Shown here piece by piece: positions 12,480-12,561 of a DNA stretch of 12,561 nt. The notes beneath the pieces are model-generated. The model was not told where the DNA came from, made no database searches, and saw nothing but the letters and a program-made list of their open reading frames with translations. The stretch's first letter is position 1, and each line of letters opens with the position of its first letter. The position numbers were made by a program, and so were the translations under genes. This DNA comes from Dehalococcoidales bacterium (GTDB lineage Bacteria > Chloroflexota > Dehalococcoidia > Dehalococcoidales > JAQTRN01): the NCBI GenBank assembly GCA_028711795.1, contig JAQTRN010000012.1, positions 1-12,561 of the forward strand. Reading direction: 5' to 3'.

Positions 12480-12561
12480 GTAGCTCATCCGGCATAGCCA
12501 TAATTCAGCAGCTATCTTCGACATAGCGATATGTTGACATAGTTACTATTGGATCCGGGAA

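Noticed and set aside
12534..12539. TTGACA near the right edge as a -35 box
   Set aside because: No suitable -10 box follows within the window.
1..12561. CRISPR arrays, tRNA or rRNA genes, insertion sequences
   Set aside because: I saw no regularly spaced repeats, no tRNA-like cloverleaf, no rRNA sequence and no transposase reading in any frame.

Overview
The window looks like a chromosomal segment of an anaerobic bacterium with moderate GC content. The gene set (IscR/CymR-type Rrf2 regulator, CysK, NifS, MOSC protein, NadA, small ferredoxin, IscU, DsrE2-like protein, TusA) suggests an anaerobe, possibly a Dehalococcoidia-like Chloroflexota. That placement is only an impression from gene content and protein style; no rRNA or marker gene is present to settle it.

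Layout. Positions 1-228 (minus) hold the 5' end of a ZIP/ZupT-type zinc transporter that runs off the left edge. A 159-base divergent control region follows, with a near-consensus promoter and two inverted repeats; one strongly resembles an E. coli IscR type 1 site. Then comes a plus-strand run with short spacings: Rrf2 regulator (388-822), cysteine synthase (851-1840), an intact NifS cysteine desulfurase (1858-3024), a possible 38-residue small ORF, a MOSC protein (3178-3621), quinolinate synthase NadA (3624-4541) and a three-cysteine ferredoxin (4553-4762). After a 140-base gap with its own candidate promoter there is a second run: a second NifS-like protein (4903-6090), IscU (6092-6514), a small double zinc-ribbon protein, a DsrE2-like protein and TusA (ending 7445).

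The second half is a metal-homeostasis cluster on the minus strand, read from 11127 down to 7506: a CDF zinc/cadmium-type efflux gene broken by an in-frame TAG and a frameshift, a CopA Cu(I) P-type ATPase, and a 51-residue YHS-domain protein missing from simple ORF lists because of its size. A plus-strand membrane protein of unknown function with an internal duplication (11501-12466) closes the window.

How the genes may work together. CysK makes cysteine, NifS1 takes its sulfur as persulfide, IscU assembles Fe-S clusters, and NadA and the ferredoxin are Fe-S clients. The Rrf2 protein may sense Fe-S status and control its own operon through the IscR-like site. The most unusual point is that the NifS-like protein directly upstream of IscU has lost the PLP-binding lysine (Gln instead) and several other pocket residues, while keeping the mobile-loop cysteine. 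With IscU, a zinc-ribbon protein, DsrE2 and TusA behind it, it may be a persulfide acceptor or scaffold fed by another desulfurase rather than a desulfurase itself. That role is inference; the substitutions are read directly from the sequence.
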